Positions 1-5,449 of a stretch of DNA of 7,021 bases are shown here, piece by piece. The stretch's first letter is position 1. Every line of letters starts with the position of its first letter. The stretch comes from an uncultured Chloroflexota bacterium (GTDB taxonomy: Bacteria > Chloroflexota > Anaerolineae > Caldilineales > Caldilineaceae), in NCBI GenBank assembly GCA_903858085.1, contig CAIOHJ010000154.1, forward strand, positions 1-7,021, in the 5' to 3' direction. Under the pieces are notes generated by a model. It was not told the origin of the DNA. It saw only the letters and a program-made list of their open reading frames with translations, and searched no databases. The position numbers were made by a program, and so were the translations under genes.

Positions 1-44
1 AGCGAACGCCGAGTGAATAAATCGGGGGGTGTTCTATCGCAATT

Positions 45-512
45 TTGCAGATCATCGATCAACTGGATCGCATTCTGGAAAACAGCCGGCGGCTGCCGAT
101 GTCTTCGCTGCGCATGGTCGACTACGCGCTGGCCAGCGAGGCGCTGGAGCGGCTGCGGATCAATGTCCCCAGTTCAATTATGGAAAGCGAACGCATGTTG
201 CTGGAGCGCGACCGCATCCTGGAAGCTGCGGAGTCAGAAGCAGCCCAGATCGTCGAACAGGCCCACCGCCGTGCCCGGGAGATCCTGGAGAGCGACGCGC
301 TGGTCTCTGCTGCTCGCCAGGAATCCGAACGAATCCTGCTAGACTCGCGACATGCCGCCGAGCAGCGTCGCGATGAAGCCGATCGCTACGCGGTCTATGT
401 GCTGGAGGAATTGGCCACCAAGCTGCGCAGCATCGGGCGGCAGGTCGACAATGGCCTGGATCTGCTGCGACAGAATCTGGAGAGCCAGCGAACAGATGGC
501 GGCACCCCCTGA
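45..512 (+). CDS. Small coiled-coil protein, DivIVA / ATPase subunit b-like
   Basis: A 155-residue soluble protein with no signal peptide or membrane segment. The N-terminal part (residues 1-45, with RRLPMSS and a VPSSI segment) is followed by a long Ala/Glu/Arg-rich helix (about 46-125) with hydrophobic residues spaced as in a coiled coil (for example ILEAAESEAAQIVEQA), then a C-terminal helix ending in GLDLLRQNL. This pattern resembles short proteins that automated annotation calls DivIVA-like or ATP synthase subunit b-like. It has no membrane anchor, so it is not a real F0 b subunit. The start is TTG at 45: the frame is closed by TAA at 18-20 and holds no ATG or GTG before residue 1. A G-rich stretch (24-29) lies upstream but is rather far away. 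The stop at 512 is 27 nt before a promoter for the next genes. I infer a structural or division-related role only from the fold type; the function is unknown. Confidence 0.8.
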   Translation: MQIIDQLDRILENSRRLPMSSLRMVDYALASEALERLRINVPSSIMESERMLLERDRILEAAESEAAQIVEQAHRRAREILESDALVSAARQESERILLDSRHAAEQRRDEADRYAVYVLEELATKLRSIGRQVDNGLDLLRQNLESQRTDGGTP

Positions 513-538
513 GAGGCTGCGCCTACACCCGCTGTCGT

Positions 539-567
539 TTGACAGAATCTGCCCCAGACACTATACT
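539..567 (+). promoter_or_regulatory. Near-consensus sigma70-type promoter for DUF177-rpmF
   Basis: TTGACA at 539-544 and TATACT at 562-567 are separated by exactly 17 nt, matching 11 of 12 consensus positions. The promoter lies between the stop of the coiled-coil gene (512) and the DUF177 start (655). Transcription would begin near 574, giving a leader of about 80 nt. It is the best promoter match in the window. Activity is inferred from sequence only. Confidence 0.8.
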
Positions 568-588
568 GATTCTCTGTTTTGATGCTGT

Positions 589-647
589 ATCCTGGCAGGC
601 AGGATGGGGTGGGCCCAAAGTGCCCTTCCTCTTTTGCAAAGAGGAGG
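589..647 (+). promoter_or_regulatory. Structured 5' leader that can hide the DUF177 ribosome binding site
   Basis: Three pairings are visible. Hairpin A pairs ATCCTG 589-594 with CAGGAT 600-605 around a 5-nt loop. Hairpin C pairs 625-634 with 638-647 (ten pairs, one of them G-U, loop TGC) and contains the entire Shine-Dalgarno GAGGAGG (641-647) in its 3' arm. Alternative helix B pairs 601-604 with 627-630 and 606-608 with 623-625, with a T-T mismatch between them. B overlaps both A and C and would leave the Shine-Dalgarno free. This is the geometry of a translational switch or an autoregulated leader, but folding and ligand are not shown. The 17-bp palindrome at 628-644 could instead be a DNA operator. 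Confidence 0.5.
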
Positions 648-654
648 CTACGCC

Positions 655-1248
655 ATGCAGTTCAATGTAGCACAGCTGCTCAAAGAACCAATCGGGGCGA
701 CGCGACTGTACGAGTTGAACGAGTCGCTCACGGGGCTGGATGCAGAGCTGAAGTTTTTGGGCCCGTTGGTGGGCCAGGTACAATTTTTGCGTACCAACAG
801 TGGAATTTTGGTGGCTGGCCAGCTGAGCACAGTGATTCAAACAGGCTGCAACCGCTGTGCTGAACCGATCGCAGTGCCCGTGCGCTTTGCGTTGGAAGAA
901 AATTTTCACCCGCTGACTGAAGTGTTCAGCGGCCGTTATCTGCGACGGGACGAGTACGAAGGGGATGAAGCCGATCTGGACGATGTTGCCTTGTCGATCG
1001 ACGAACAGCACATCCTGAATCTGGCTGAAGTGGTGCGCCAGGCGATCTGGCTGGCTCTGCCCATGTATCCGGGCTGCAGCTGGGAAGGGGCTGGGGAGTG
1101 CCCCAACCTGGTCAGACACCTGCAAGAACTGGACCGTATGGAGAATGTCGAGTTCTATTCGGAGGCTCTCAGACGAGAGCAAAAAGTGGAAAAAGACCCG
1201 CGTTGGTCTGCTCTGCTTCGGTTGCGCGACGATGAACAAAACGCTTGA
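655..1248 (+). CDS. DUF177 family protein (YceD-type, ribosome assembly associated)
   Basis: A 197-residue protein of the DUF177/YceD family, whose genes sit directly before rpmF in many bacteria. The family is linked to 23S rRNA accumulation or large-subunit assembly; the E. coli and plant members give the best clues. Visible family features are the beta-rich N-terminal half, the CNRC pair (Cys65, Cys68) after LSTVIQTG, an acidic middle (about 98-110), the ILNLAEVVRQAIWLALP helix (120-136), and a second cysteine pair, Cys141 and Cys149. The second pair has C-x7-C spacing instead of the compact C-x2-C style often seen, so metal binding is uncertain. An in-frame ATG at 604 exists, but the ATG at 655 is chosen because GAGGAGG (641-647) lies 7 nt before it and the protein then starts MQFNVAQLLKE as in the family. 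It is 39 nt upstream of rpmF and almost certainly cotranscribed with it. Confidence 0.88.
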   Translation: MQFNVAQLLKEPIGATRLYELNESLTGLDAELKFLGPLVGQVQFLRTNSGILVAGQLSTVIQTGCNRCAEPIAVPVRFALEENFHPLTEVFSGRYLRRDEYEGDEADLDDVALSIDEQHILNLAEVVRQAIWLALPMYPGCSWEGAGECPNLVRHLQELDRMENVEFYSEALRREQKVEKDPRWSALLRLRDDEQNA

Positions 1249-1287
1249 TCTTGGGACGCGGGTTTACCGCACAGAGAAGGAGATACA

Positions 1288-1488
1288 ATGACACCGTTAC
1301 CAAAACGAAAATTGAGCAAAGGGCGTCGGGATCGCCGACGTGCCCATGACGCGCTCGGTGTGCCGGCGTTGGGGGTGTGTGGCAACTGCCGCCAACCTGT
1401 GTTGCCCCACCGGGTCTGCCCGCACTGCGGCTTCTACAAAGGACGGCAGGTGGTGGCCATCAAGGACCAGGCTGCCCCCAAGAAGTAG
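1288..1488 (+). CDS. rpmF: 50S ribosomal protein L32
   Basis: A 66-residue basic protein of the bacterial L32 (bL32) family, a component of the large ribosomal subunit. The start is strongly characteristic (MTPLPKRKLSKGRRDRRRAH, from residue 1). It is followed by a zinc ribbon with four cysteines, C31-x2-C34 and C44-x2-C47 (CGNC and CPHC), so this is the zinc-binding form rather than the cysteine-free paralogue made under zinc limitation in some bacteria. The HCGFYKGRQV segment matches the usual C-terminal strand. AAGGAG (1277-1282) sits 5 nt before the ATG, an ideal spacing. The gene follows DUF177 by 39 nt, the conserved arrangement, and should share the promoter at 539-567. Confidence 0.97.
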   Translation: MTPLPKRKLSKGRRDRRRAHDALGVPALGVCGNCRQPVLPHRVCPHCGFYKGRQVVAIKDQAAPKK

Positions 1489-1501
1489 CTGTGCACAGCG
1501 A

Positions 1502-1518
1502 GCTCTCCCCCGGAGAGC
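1502..1518 (+). other. GC-rich hairpin in the rpmF-fabD intergenic region
   Basis: GCTCTCC (1502-1508) pairs perfectly with GGAGAGC (1512-1518) around a CCC loop. No T-run follows, so it is not a terminator by itself. The 5' arm (1503-1508) could instead pair with GGAGGG at 1548-1553, the base of the terminator-like hairpin downstream (six pairs, one G-U). That would give a possible anti-terminator arrangement. It is seen only as base complementarity, and a role is inferred. Confidence 0.4.
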
Positions 1519-1546
1519 GTTTGAACAGCCGCTATCGCTCGATTAC

Positions 1547-1588
1547 AGGAGGGATTTGGACGAACCAGCCAAATCCTTCTTTGTTTTT
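1547..1588 (+). terminator. Rho-independent terminator or attenuator between rpmF and fabD
   Basis: The arm at 1547-1559 pairs with 1569-1581 (13 pairs, two of them G-U) around a 9-nt loop, and the stem runs into TTTGTTTTT (1580-1588). This is the shape of an intrinsic terminator. It stands 58 nt after the rpmF stop and ends 27 nt before the fabD ATG. It could end the DUF177-rpmF transcript or partially attenuate read-through into fabD. No convincing promoter lies between the T-run and fabD, so read-through or a promoter upstream of the hairpin is needed. The 5' arm also contains an AGGAGG sequence, with an in-frame TTG at 1556. Confidence 0.6.
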
Positions 1589-1615
1589 AGCGCCCGTGGG
1601 AGGCCCAGGATCCGC

Positions 1616-2617
1616 ATGCAACCGTTTTTACATCTGGGTGCTGTCAACCGCACCGCTTTTCTTTTTCCCGGGCAGGGCAGCCAGAAGGTGGGGATGGCCC
1701 AGGAATTTGTCGACACATTTCCGCAGGCGCGCGCCGCACTGGAAGAAGCCGATGCGGTGCTGGGCGTCTCCCTCAGCCGCCTGATGCTGGAAGGCCCTGA
1801 AGAGGAGCTGACAGATACGCTCAACGCCCAGCCGGCCCTGTTGGCGGCCAGTGTGGCAGCGATGCGGGCTGTGGAAGCTGAGCTGGGCGACACGCTGTTG
1901 CGCGGTGGAGAGGATGTCTTTGTCGCGGGACACAGCATGGGGGAGTATACGGCGTTGGTGGCCGCTGGCTGCATCAGCTACGCCGATGGGTTGCGGCTGG
2001 TGCGCGAACGGGGTCGGCTGATGAAGCTGGCTGGCGAACAGGCGCCCGGCCTGATGGCAGCGATTCTGGGGCTGGATCAGTCCCGGGTGGACGCTGTCTG
2101 CGCGCAGATTGCAGGGGACGAGGCCATTGTGCAGATCGCCAATGACAACTGCCCGGGCCAGCTGGTCATTTCTGGCAACCGCCGGGGGATGGAACAGGCG
2201 ATGGCAGCCCTGTCGGCTGCCGGGGCCCGCAAGGTGGTGCCGCTGGCGGTCAGCATCGCAGCGCACAGCCCGCTGATGCAACCCGCAGCCGATGCATTGC
2301 GCTCCGCTATCGAAGCCACGACAATTCTTCCTCCCCAGGTCGTTGTGATCGGCAATACTTCGGCTGGCCCCCTGGAGAGCCCAGAAGCCATCCGCGCGGA
2401 ACTGGTGGCACAGCTGACCGGCAGCGTGCGCTGGACAGAGTCGATCCAGCGGATGGCGGAGGCTGGCGCAGCGACGTTTGTCGAACTGGGGGCTGGCGAC
2501 GTGCTGGTGGGGCTGGTCAAACGGATCGCCCGGGCCTCCAAGCGGCTGGCGGTCAGCGACCTGGCCGGCGTGCGCGCGTACGCGGATTGGATGCGTTTCG
2601 GGATCGTCAATTCCTGA
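1616..2617 (+). CDS. fabD: Malonyl-CoA:ACP transacylase FabD
   Basis: A 333-residue cytosolic enzyme that moves the malonyl group from CoA to acyl carrier protein, supplying the extender unit for type II fatty acid synthesis. Seen in order: the N-terminal FLFPGQGSQ (15-23), QPALLAASVA (72-81), the nucleophile motif GHSMGEY (105-111, catalytic Ser107), Arg132 in VRERGRLM (the carboxylate-binding arginine of the family), GQLVISG (181-187), catalytic His217 in AHSPLM, and LGAGDVLVGLVKR (291-303). All key residues are present and the length is close to the usual 300-320. The chosen ATG lies 5 nt after CAGGA (1606-1610) and gives about nine residues before the conserved core. A TTG at 1556 with a nearer strong AGGAGG would add 20 residues encoded through the terminator-like hairpin, which is less likely. 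It is followed by fabG after 33 nt. Confidence 0.95.
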   Translation: MQPFLHLGAVNRTAFLFPGQGSQKVGMAQEFVDTFPQARAALEEADAVLGVSLSRLMLEGPEEELTDTLNAQPALLAASVAAMRAVEAELGDTLLRGGEDVFVAGHSMGEYTALVAAGCISYADGLRLVRERGRLMKLAGEQAPGLMAAILGLDQSRVDAVCAQIAGDEAIVQIANDNCPGQLVISGNRRGMEQAMAALSAAGARKVVPLAVSIAAHSPLMQPAADALRSAIEATTILPPQVVVIGNTSAGPLESPEAIRAELVAQLTGSVRWTESIQRMAEAGAATFVELGAGDVLVGLVKRIARASKRLAVSDLAGVRAYADWMRFGIVNS

Positions 2618-2618
2618 G

Positions 2619-2624
2619 TATAAT
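2619..2624 (+). promoter_or_regulatory. Possible -10 element ahead of fabG
   Basis: A perfect TATAAT lies just after the fabD stop (TGA 2615-2617). The sequence 17 nt further upstream (TTTCGG at 2596-2601) is a poor -35, and the extended -10 TG is not at the standard position. A start near 2631 would give a leader of about 20 nt for fabG. It may be a weak internal promoter or chance. Confidence 0.3.
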
Positions 2625-2650
2625 TCAGAGTGGCTGGTGGAGGAGCACGC

Positions 2651-3397
2651 ATGAATTTTTCAAATCGAGTCGCTCTGGTAACGGGCAGCAGCAGTGGAAT
2701 CGGCGCCGCCATCGCCTGTGAACTGGCCAGCGGCGGCGCCAAAGTGGCAGTCCACTACCGCGGCAACGAGGCAGGAGCCCACGCTGTGCAGGAAAAGATT
2801 GCGTCGGGGGGCGGGGTGTGCCGGATTTACCAGGCGGATGTCAGCGATGCCGGGCAGGCCGCAGCGCTGGTCAAGCAGGTGCAGGGCGATCTGGGGAGCC
2901 TGGATATTCTGGTCAACAATGCTGGCACGACACGAGATACCCTGTTGATGACGATGAAGGAGGAGGATTGGGATGTGGTGATCCACACCAACCTGCGCAG
3001 CGTGTTCACAGTGACCAAAGCTGCCCTCCGCAGCATGGTCAAGCAGCGTTGGGGGCGAATCATCAACATCACCAGCGTCGTCGGCCTGTCCGGGCAGGCG
3101 GGCCAGTCAAACTATGCGGCGAGCAAAGCAGGGATGATCGGCTTCACCAAAAGCCTGGCGCGCGAGGTCGCCAGCCGCAACATCACCGTCAACGCTGTGG
3201 CCCCAGGGTTTGTCCCGACTGCGCTGACTGACCTGCTCAGCGACGAACAGCGTGCAGGAATTCTGGCCTCAACGCCGTTGGGACGAATGGGCACACCGGA
3301 GGAAATCGCCTGGGCGGTCGCCTTTTTGGCAGCTGAACGCTCCGGTTTTATCACCGGCCATGTCTTGACCGTAGACGGTGGGCTGGTCATGGCCTGA
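2651..3397 (+). CDS. fabG: 3-oxoacyl-[ACP] reductase FabG
   Basis: A 248-residue classical short-chain dehydrogenase/reductase. It reduces beta-ketoacyl-ACP to beta-hydroxyacyl-ACP with NADPH, the first reduction in each cycle of fatty acid elongation. Visible are the cofactor motif TGSSSGIG (11-18), NNAG (89-92), and the complete catalytic tetrad Asn114, Ser142, Tyr155 and Lys159 (in NYAASK). PGF (185-187) and the C-terminal VDGG (241-244) are also typical of FabG. Length equals the family norm. The ATG at 2651 is preferred over the GTG at 2630 because GGTGGAGGAG (2636-2645) sits 5 nt before it and the product starts directly at the Rossmann fold. SDR enzymes are numerous and sometimes misnamed, but adjacency to fabD supports FabG. 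Genes for ACP and the condensing enzymes, often next in such clusters, are absent here. Confidence 0.93.
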   Translation: MNFSNRVALVTGSSSGIGAAIACELASGGAKVAVHYRGNEAGAHAVQEKIASGGGVCRIYQADVSDAGQAAALVKQVQGDLGSLDILVNNAGTTRDTLLMTMKEEDWDVVIHTNLRSVFTVTKAALRSMVKQRWGRIINITSVVGLSGQAGQSNYAASKAGMIGFTKSLAREVASRNITVNAVAPGFVPTALTDLLSDEQRAGILASTPLGRMGTPEEIAWAVAFLAAERSGFITGHVLTVDGGLVMA

Positions 3398-3398
3398 G

Positions 3399-3932
3399 AT
3401 GACAGACATGACAACAGCAAAGCAGCAGTTACCCGTACAGACACCGGTGAGGATGGAACAGCGCCTTCATCAAACGTTTATCCAGGATCGCCAGCTGGCA
3501 AGGCGGCTGGCTGTGCAGACGCTCTTTGAGATCGACAGTGTCGGCCACAAGCCGGGCAATGTCGTCGACGCCCGGCTGGCCAATCCAGAGCCCAACGAAG
3601 AGGGCGAGGATCCGGCGGTTGTGGTCAGCCAGGAAACCGCCGCCTATCTGCGTTTTTTGGTTGCGGGTGTGCTGACCCACTTGGAGTCGCTGGATGCGAT
3701 TATTGCCCGCTACGCGCCAGACTGGCCTGTGCCACAGCTGGCCATCATCGACCGCAATCTGTTGCGTCTGGCCCTTTTCGAGCTGGCCAGCCCGCTGGCA
3801 AACACGCCAGCCAAGGTGGTGATCAACGAGGCAGTCGAGCTGGCCAAACAGTTCGGCAGCGACAGCAGTGCCCGCTTTATCAACGGCGTGTTGGGTTCAG
3901 CCTTGAAGGACACACAGAGGAAACCTTTCTGA
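3399..3932 (+). CDS. nusB: Transcription antitermination factor NusB
   Basis: A 177-residue all-helical RNA-binding protein. With NusE (S10) it binds the boxA element and supports antitermination, above all of rRNA operons. Family marks are the basic RRLAVQTLFEID segment (35-46, helix 1), LAIIDRNLLRLALFEL (114-129), and the C-terminal signature VVINEAVELAKQFGSDSSARFINGVL, which spans 140-165. The segment between helix 1 and the next helix is long and acidic (about 49-78, with NEEGED), and the first 30 residues are an unstructured extension. The start is uncertain. ATG 3399 begins 1 nt after the fabG stop, suggesting translational coupling, but it has no strong Shine-Dalgarno. ATG 3408 and ATG 3453 (159 residues) are in-frame alternatives, the last closest to typical NusB length. 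Confidence 0.9.
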   Translation: MTDMTTAKQQLPVQTPVRMEQRLHQTFIQDRQLARRLAVQTLFEIDSVGHKPGNVVDARLANPEPNEEGEDPAVVVSQETAAYLRFLVAGVLTHLESLDAIIARYAPDWPVPQLAIIDRNLLRLALFELASPLANTPAKVVINEAVELAKQFGSDSSARFINGVLGSALKDTQRKPF

Positions 3933-3934
3933 CC

Positions 3935-4516
3935 ATGGACAGCTTTTTTGGCATCGGTGTGATGGAACTGTTTGTGATCGCTGTGATTGCCCTGGTTGTG
4001 TTGGGCCCTGAACGGCTGCCAGGGGCAATGCGTTCGATCGCAAATTTTGTACGGCAACTCCGCTCGGTGAGCAACGAATTTTCCTCGCAGTTCAGCGATG
4101 AGATCAAGATGCTCGAAGAAATCAACCCGCGGCGAATCGCGAACGAGGTTTTGGACCCAGTCAAGAGTGTGACCGCCAAGCCCGCTGCGGCCGCCAAGCC
4201 CGCTGCGGCCGCCAAGCCCGCTGCGGCCGCCAAGCCCGCCGTGACCGCCAAGCCCGCTGCGGCCACCAAGCCTGCTGAGGCCACCAAGCCCGCCGTGACC
4301 GCCAAGCCTGCTGAGGCCACCAAGCCCGCCGTGACCGCCAAGCCTGCTGAGGCCACCAAGCCTGCTGAGGCCGCCAAGCCTGCTGAGGCCGCCGAGGCAA
4401 TTCCCACGCCGGTTCCTGGCAGGCAGGAGACATCGCCGCCCGCAGAAAGCCCCGCTTCGACCGCTTTCCAACCATCCGATGGCTCAGTGTCCGCAGCGAC
4501 AGAGGCAGACCGGTGA
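3935..4516 (+). CDS. tatB: Sec-independent translocase protein TatB-like, with hexapeptide-repeat tail
   Basis: A 193-residue TatA/TatB family protein of the twin-arginine export system, which carries folded proteins across the cytoplasmic membrane. The N-terminus (FGIGVMELFVIAVIALVVLG, residues 5-24) is the single membrane segment, with Glu11 at its start as in TatB. LGPERLPG (23-30) is the hinge, followed by an amphipathic helix (31-65). These features favour TatB over TatA, though organisms with one bifunctional TatA/B exist. Residues 81-152 are twelve copies of a six-residue Lys-Pro-Ala repeat, and the tail (153-193) is Pro/Ser/Ala-rich, so the C-terminal half should be disordered and cytoplasmic. 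The ATG lies 2 nt after the nusB stop. AGAGG (3916-3920) is 14 nt away, so coupling to nusB translation is likely. The stop overlaps the tatC start. Confidence 0.88.
   Translation: MDSFFGIGVMELFVIAVIALVVLGPERLPGAMRSIANFVRQLRSVSNEFSSQFSDEIKMLEEINPRRIANEVLDPVKSVTAKPAAAAKPAAAAKPAAAAKPAVTAKPAAATKPAEATKPAVTAKPAEATKPAVTAKPAEATKPAEAAKPAEAAEAIPTPVPGRQETSPPAESPASTAFQPSDGSVSAATEADR
4175..4390 (+). repeat. Twelve tandem 18-nt repeats encoding [A/T]KPA[A/V/E][A/T]
   Basis: Twelve contiguous 18-nt units lie in frame inside the tatB-like gene with no length change. Units 1-3 are identical at the DNA level. Units 8, 10 and 12 are identical (AKPAEA type). Units 7+8 and 9+10 form an identical 36-nt doublet. 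Identity at synonymous positions points to recent tandem duplication rather than selection on protein sequence alone. The protein product is a regular cationic, proline-containing linker with one Lys per unit. Copy number is likely to vary between strains. Confidence 0.95.
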
Positions 4517-5304
4517 CCGAACGCTCTGTATTCCAACCGATCGAAGACAGCCGGATGACGCTGATGGACCATCTGCGCGAGCTGCGCACGCGCCTGATCT
4601 GGGTGATCGGCGCGTTGGTGCTCGGCACACTGATTTCTATGTTGTTTGTCAGCCCGCTGCTGCGGTTTATTATCCAACCGCTGACTGCATCTGGCTCGCG
4701 CCCGATGGCGATCGGGCCGACCGACACGCTGGGGGTCTTTTTTCGGGTCAGCTTTGCGTCTGGGGCCGTGCTGGGCATGCCCGTGATCGTCTATCAGCTG
4801 ATTGCCTTTGTGGCCCCTGGCCTGTACCCCCACGAAAAACGCAATTTAATTCTGACCCTGCCCGGCGTGATGGTGCTCTTTGCGATCGGGGCACTCTTTG
4901 CCTATTTTCTTTTGTTGCCTGCTGCGGTTGGTTTTTTGCAGGGCTTTCTGGGCGACATCATTGCCCAGGAATGGACGATCGACCGCTACATTGGGTTTGT
5001 CACACGGATTGTCTTTTGGATCGGTGTGGCCTTTGAAATGCCGTTGGTGATTTCGTTTTTGGCGCGTGCTGGAATCGTCAGCGGCCAGCAACTGCTGGGA
5101 TACTGGCGCCATGCGATTGTCGTGATCGCCATCATGGCAGCTGCGATCACGCCGACGGTCGACCCGGTCAACATGACGTTGGTGATGGGCCCGCTGCTGG
5201 TGCTTTATGCGACCAGTGTCGGGCTGGCACGGCTGCTGTATCGCCCGCGTCTGCCGCGTGATTTCTCGAAAGAAGAGTTCATTCCGCCGGAGTATCGGGA
5301 GTAG
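4513..5304 (+). CDS. tatC: Sec-independent protein translocase TatC
   Basis: A 263-residue polytopic membrane protein and the core of the Tat receptor that recognises the twin-arginine signal peptide. Six hydrophobic segments are visible at about 29-46, 76-98, 112-134, 163-185, 200-213 and 221-240. Conserved positions are MDHLRELRTRL (18-28, Glu23 on the cytoplasmic N-terminal helix), FVAPGLYPHEKR (99-110, with Glu108 in the signal-peptide binding loop), Pro136 in LLLPAAVGF, FEMPLVISFLARAGIV (174-189, Glu175), and AITPTVDPVN (211-220). The start is GTG 4513, overlapping the tatB stop by 4 nt (GTGA), with AGAGG (4501-4505) 7 nt upstream. Met15 (ATG 4555) is a possible shorter start. The short charged C-terminus ends in PPEYRE. 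It is the last gene of the plus-strand run, followed by a strong terminator. Confidence 0.96.
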   Translation: MTERSVFQPIEDSRMTLMDHLRELRTRLIWVIGALVLGTLISMLFVSPLLRFIIQPLTASGSRPMAIGPTDTLGVFFRVSFASGAVLGMPVIVYQLIAFVAPGLYPHEKRNLILTLPGVMVLFAIGALFAYFLLLPAAVGFLQGFLGDIIAQEWTIDRYIGFVTRIVFWIGVAFEMPLVISFLARAGIVSGQQLLGYWRHAIVVIAIMAAAITPTVDPVNMTLVMGPLLVLYATSVGLARLLYRPRLPRDFSKEEFIPPEYRE

Positions 5305-5384
5305 CCTCCTCAGAGAGGGCCAAGGAGTCCTCTGGTCAGCCACTGTCGTTGTGAACGGTTTGTAGAGTGCCGGCTGTGCGGGTA

Positions 5385-5420
5385 AAAAAGCCGAGTTTTT
5401 TCACAAAAACTCGGCTTTTT
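5385..5420. terminator. Bidirectional rho-independent terminator between tatC and the acyl-CoA ligase gene
   Basis: The arms 5385-5400 and 5405-5420 pair perfectly over 16 bp around a TCAC loop. The GC-rich centre (GCCGAG with CTCGGC) is flanked by A/T runs, so each strand reads stem then T-run. It lies 80 nt after the tatC stop and 29 nt beyond the stop of the convergent minus-strand gene (5450), so it can end both transcripts. The remaining gap (5305-5384) shows nothing else convincing. Confidence 0.92.
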
Positions 5421-5449
5421 GTCTGCCGGGCGATGGAAGCCCCCCTGTG

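Noticed and set aside
1..20. Possible end of an upstream gene (stops at 14-16 and 18-20)
   Set aside because: Only four or five codons are visible in either frame, so no product can be supported. A coaD gene often sits there in relatives, but that cannot be shown.
469..551. 11-nt direct repeat GACAGAATCTG at 469-479 and 541-551, the second copy overlapping the -35 element
   Set aside because: Several 11-nt matches are expected by chance in a window of this size. Two copies with one inside a coding region are not enough to call a regulator site.
523..1239. Minus-strand open frame of 238 codons opposite the DUF177 gene
   Set aside because: The plus strand encodes a recognisable DUF177 protein with a strong ribosome binding site; the minus frame has no family features and overlaps the promoter.
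1488..1499. 12-bp perfect palindrome GCTGTGCACAGC at the rpmF stop
   Set aside because: About one or two such palindromes are expected by chance in 7 kb, and there is no second site or promoter nearby to suggest an operator.
3710..4833. Long minus-strand open frames (253 and 317 codons) opposite tatB, with Leu-Gly-Gly or Ala-Gly-Leu repeats
   Set aside because: They are antisense images of the 18-nt repeat, which stays open in several frames because its period is a multiple of three. The plus frame encodes clear NusB and TatB domains; the minus frames match nothing and lack sensible start sites.
5314..5333. Small AGAGG/CCTCT inverted repeat after tatC
   Set aside because: Only five base pairs with a 10-nt loop and no T-run; the real terminator is at 5385-5420.
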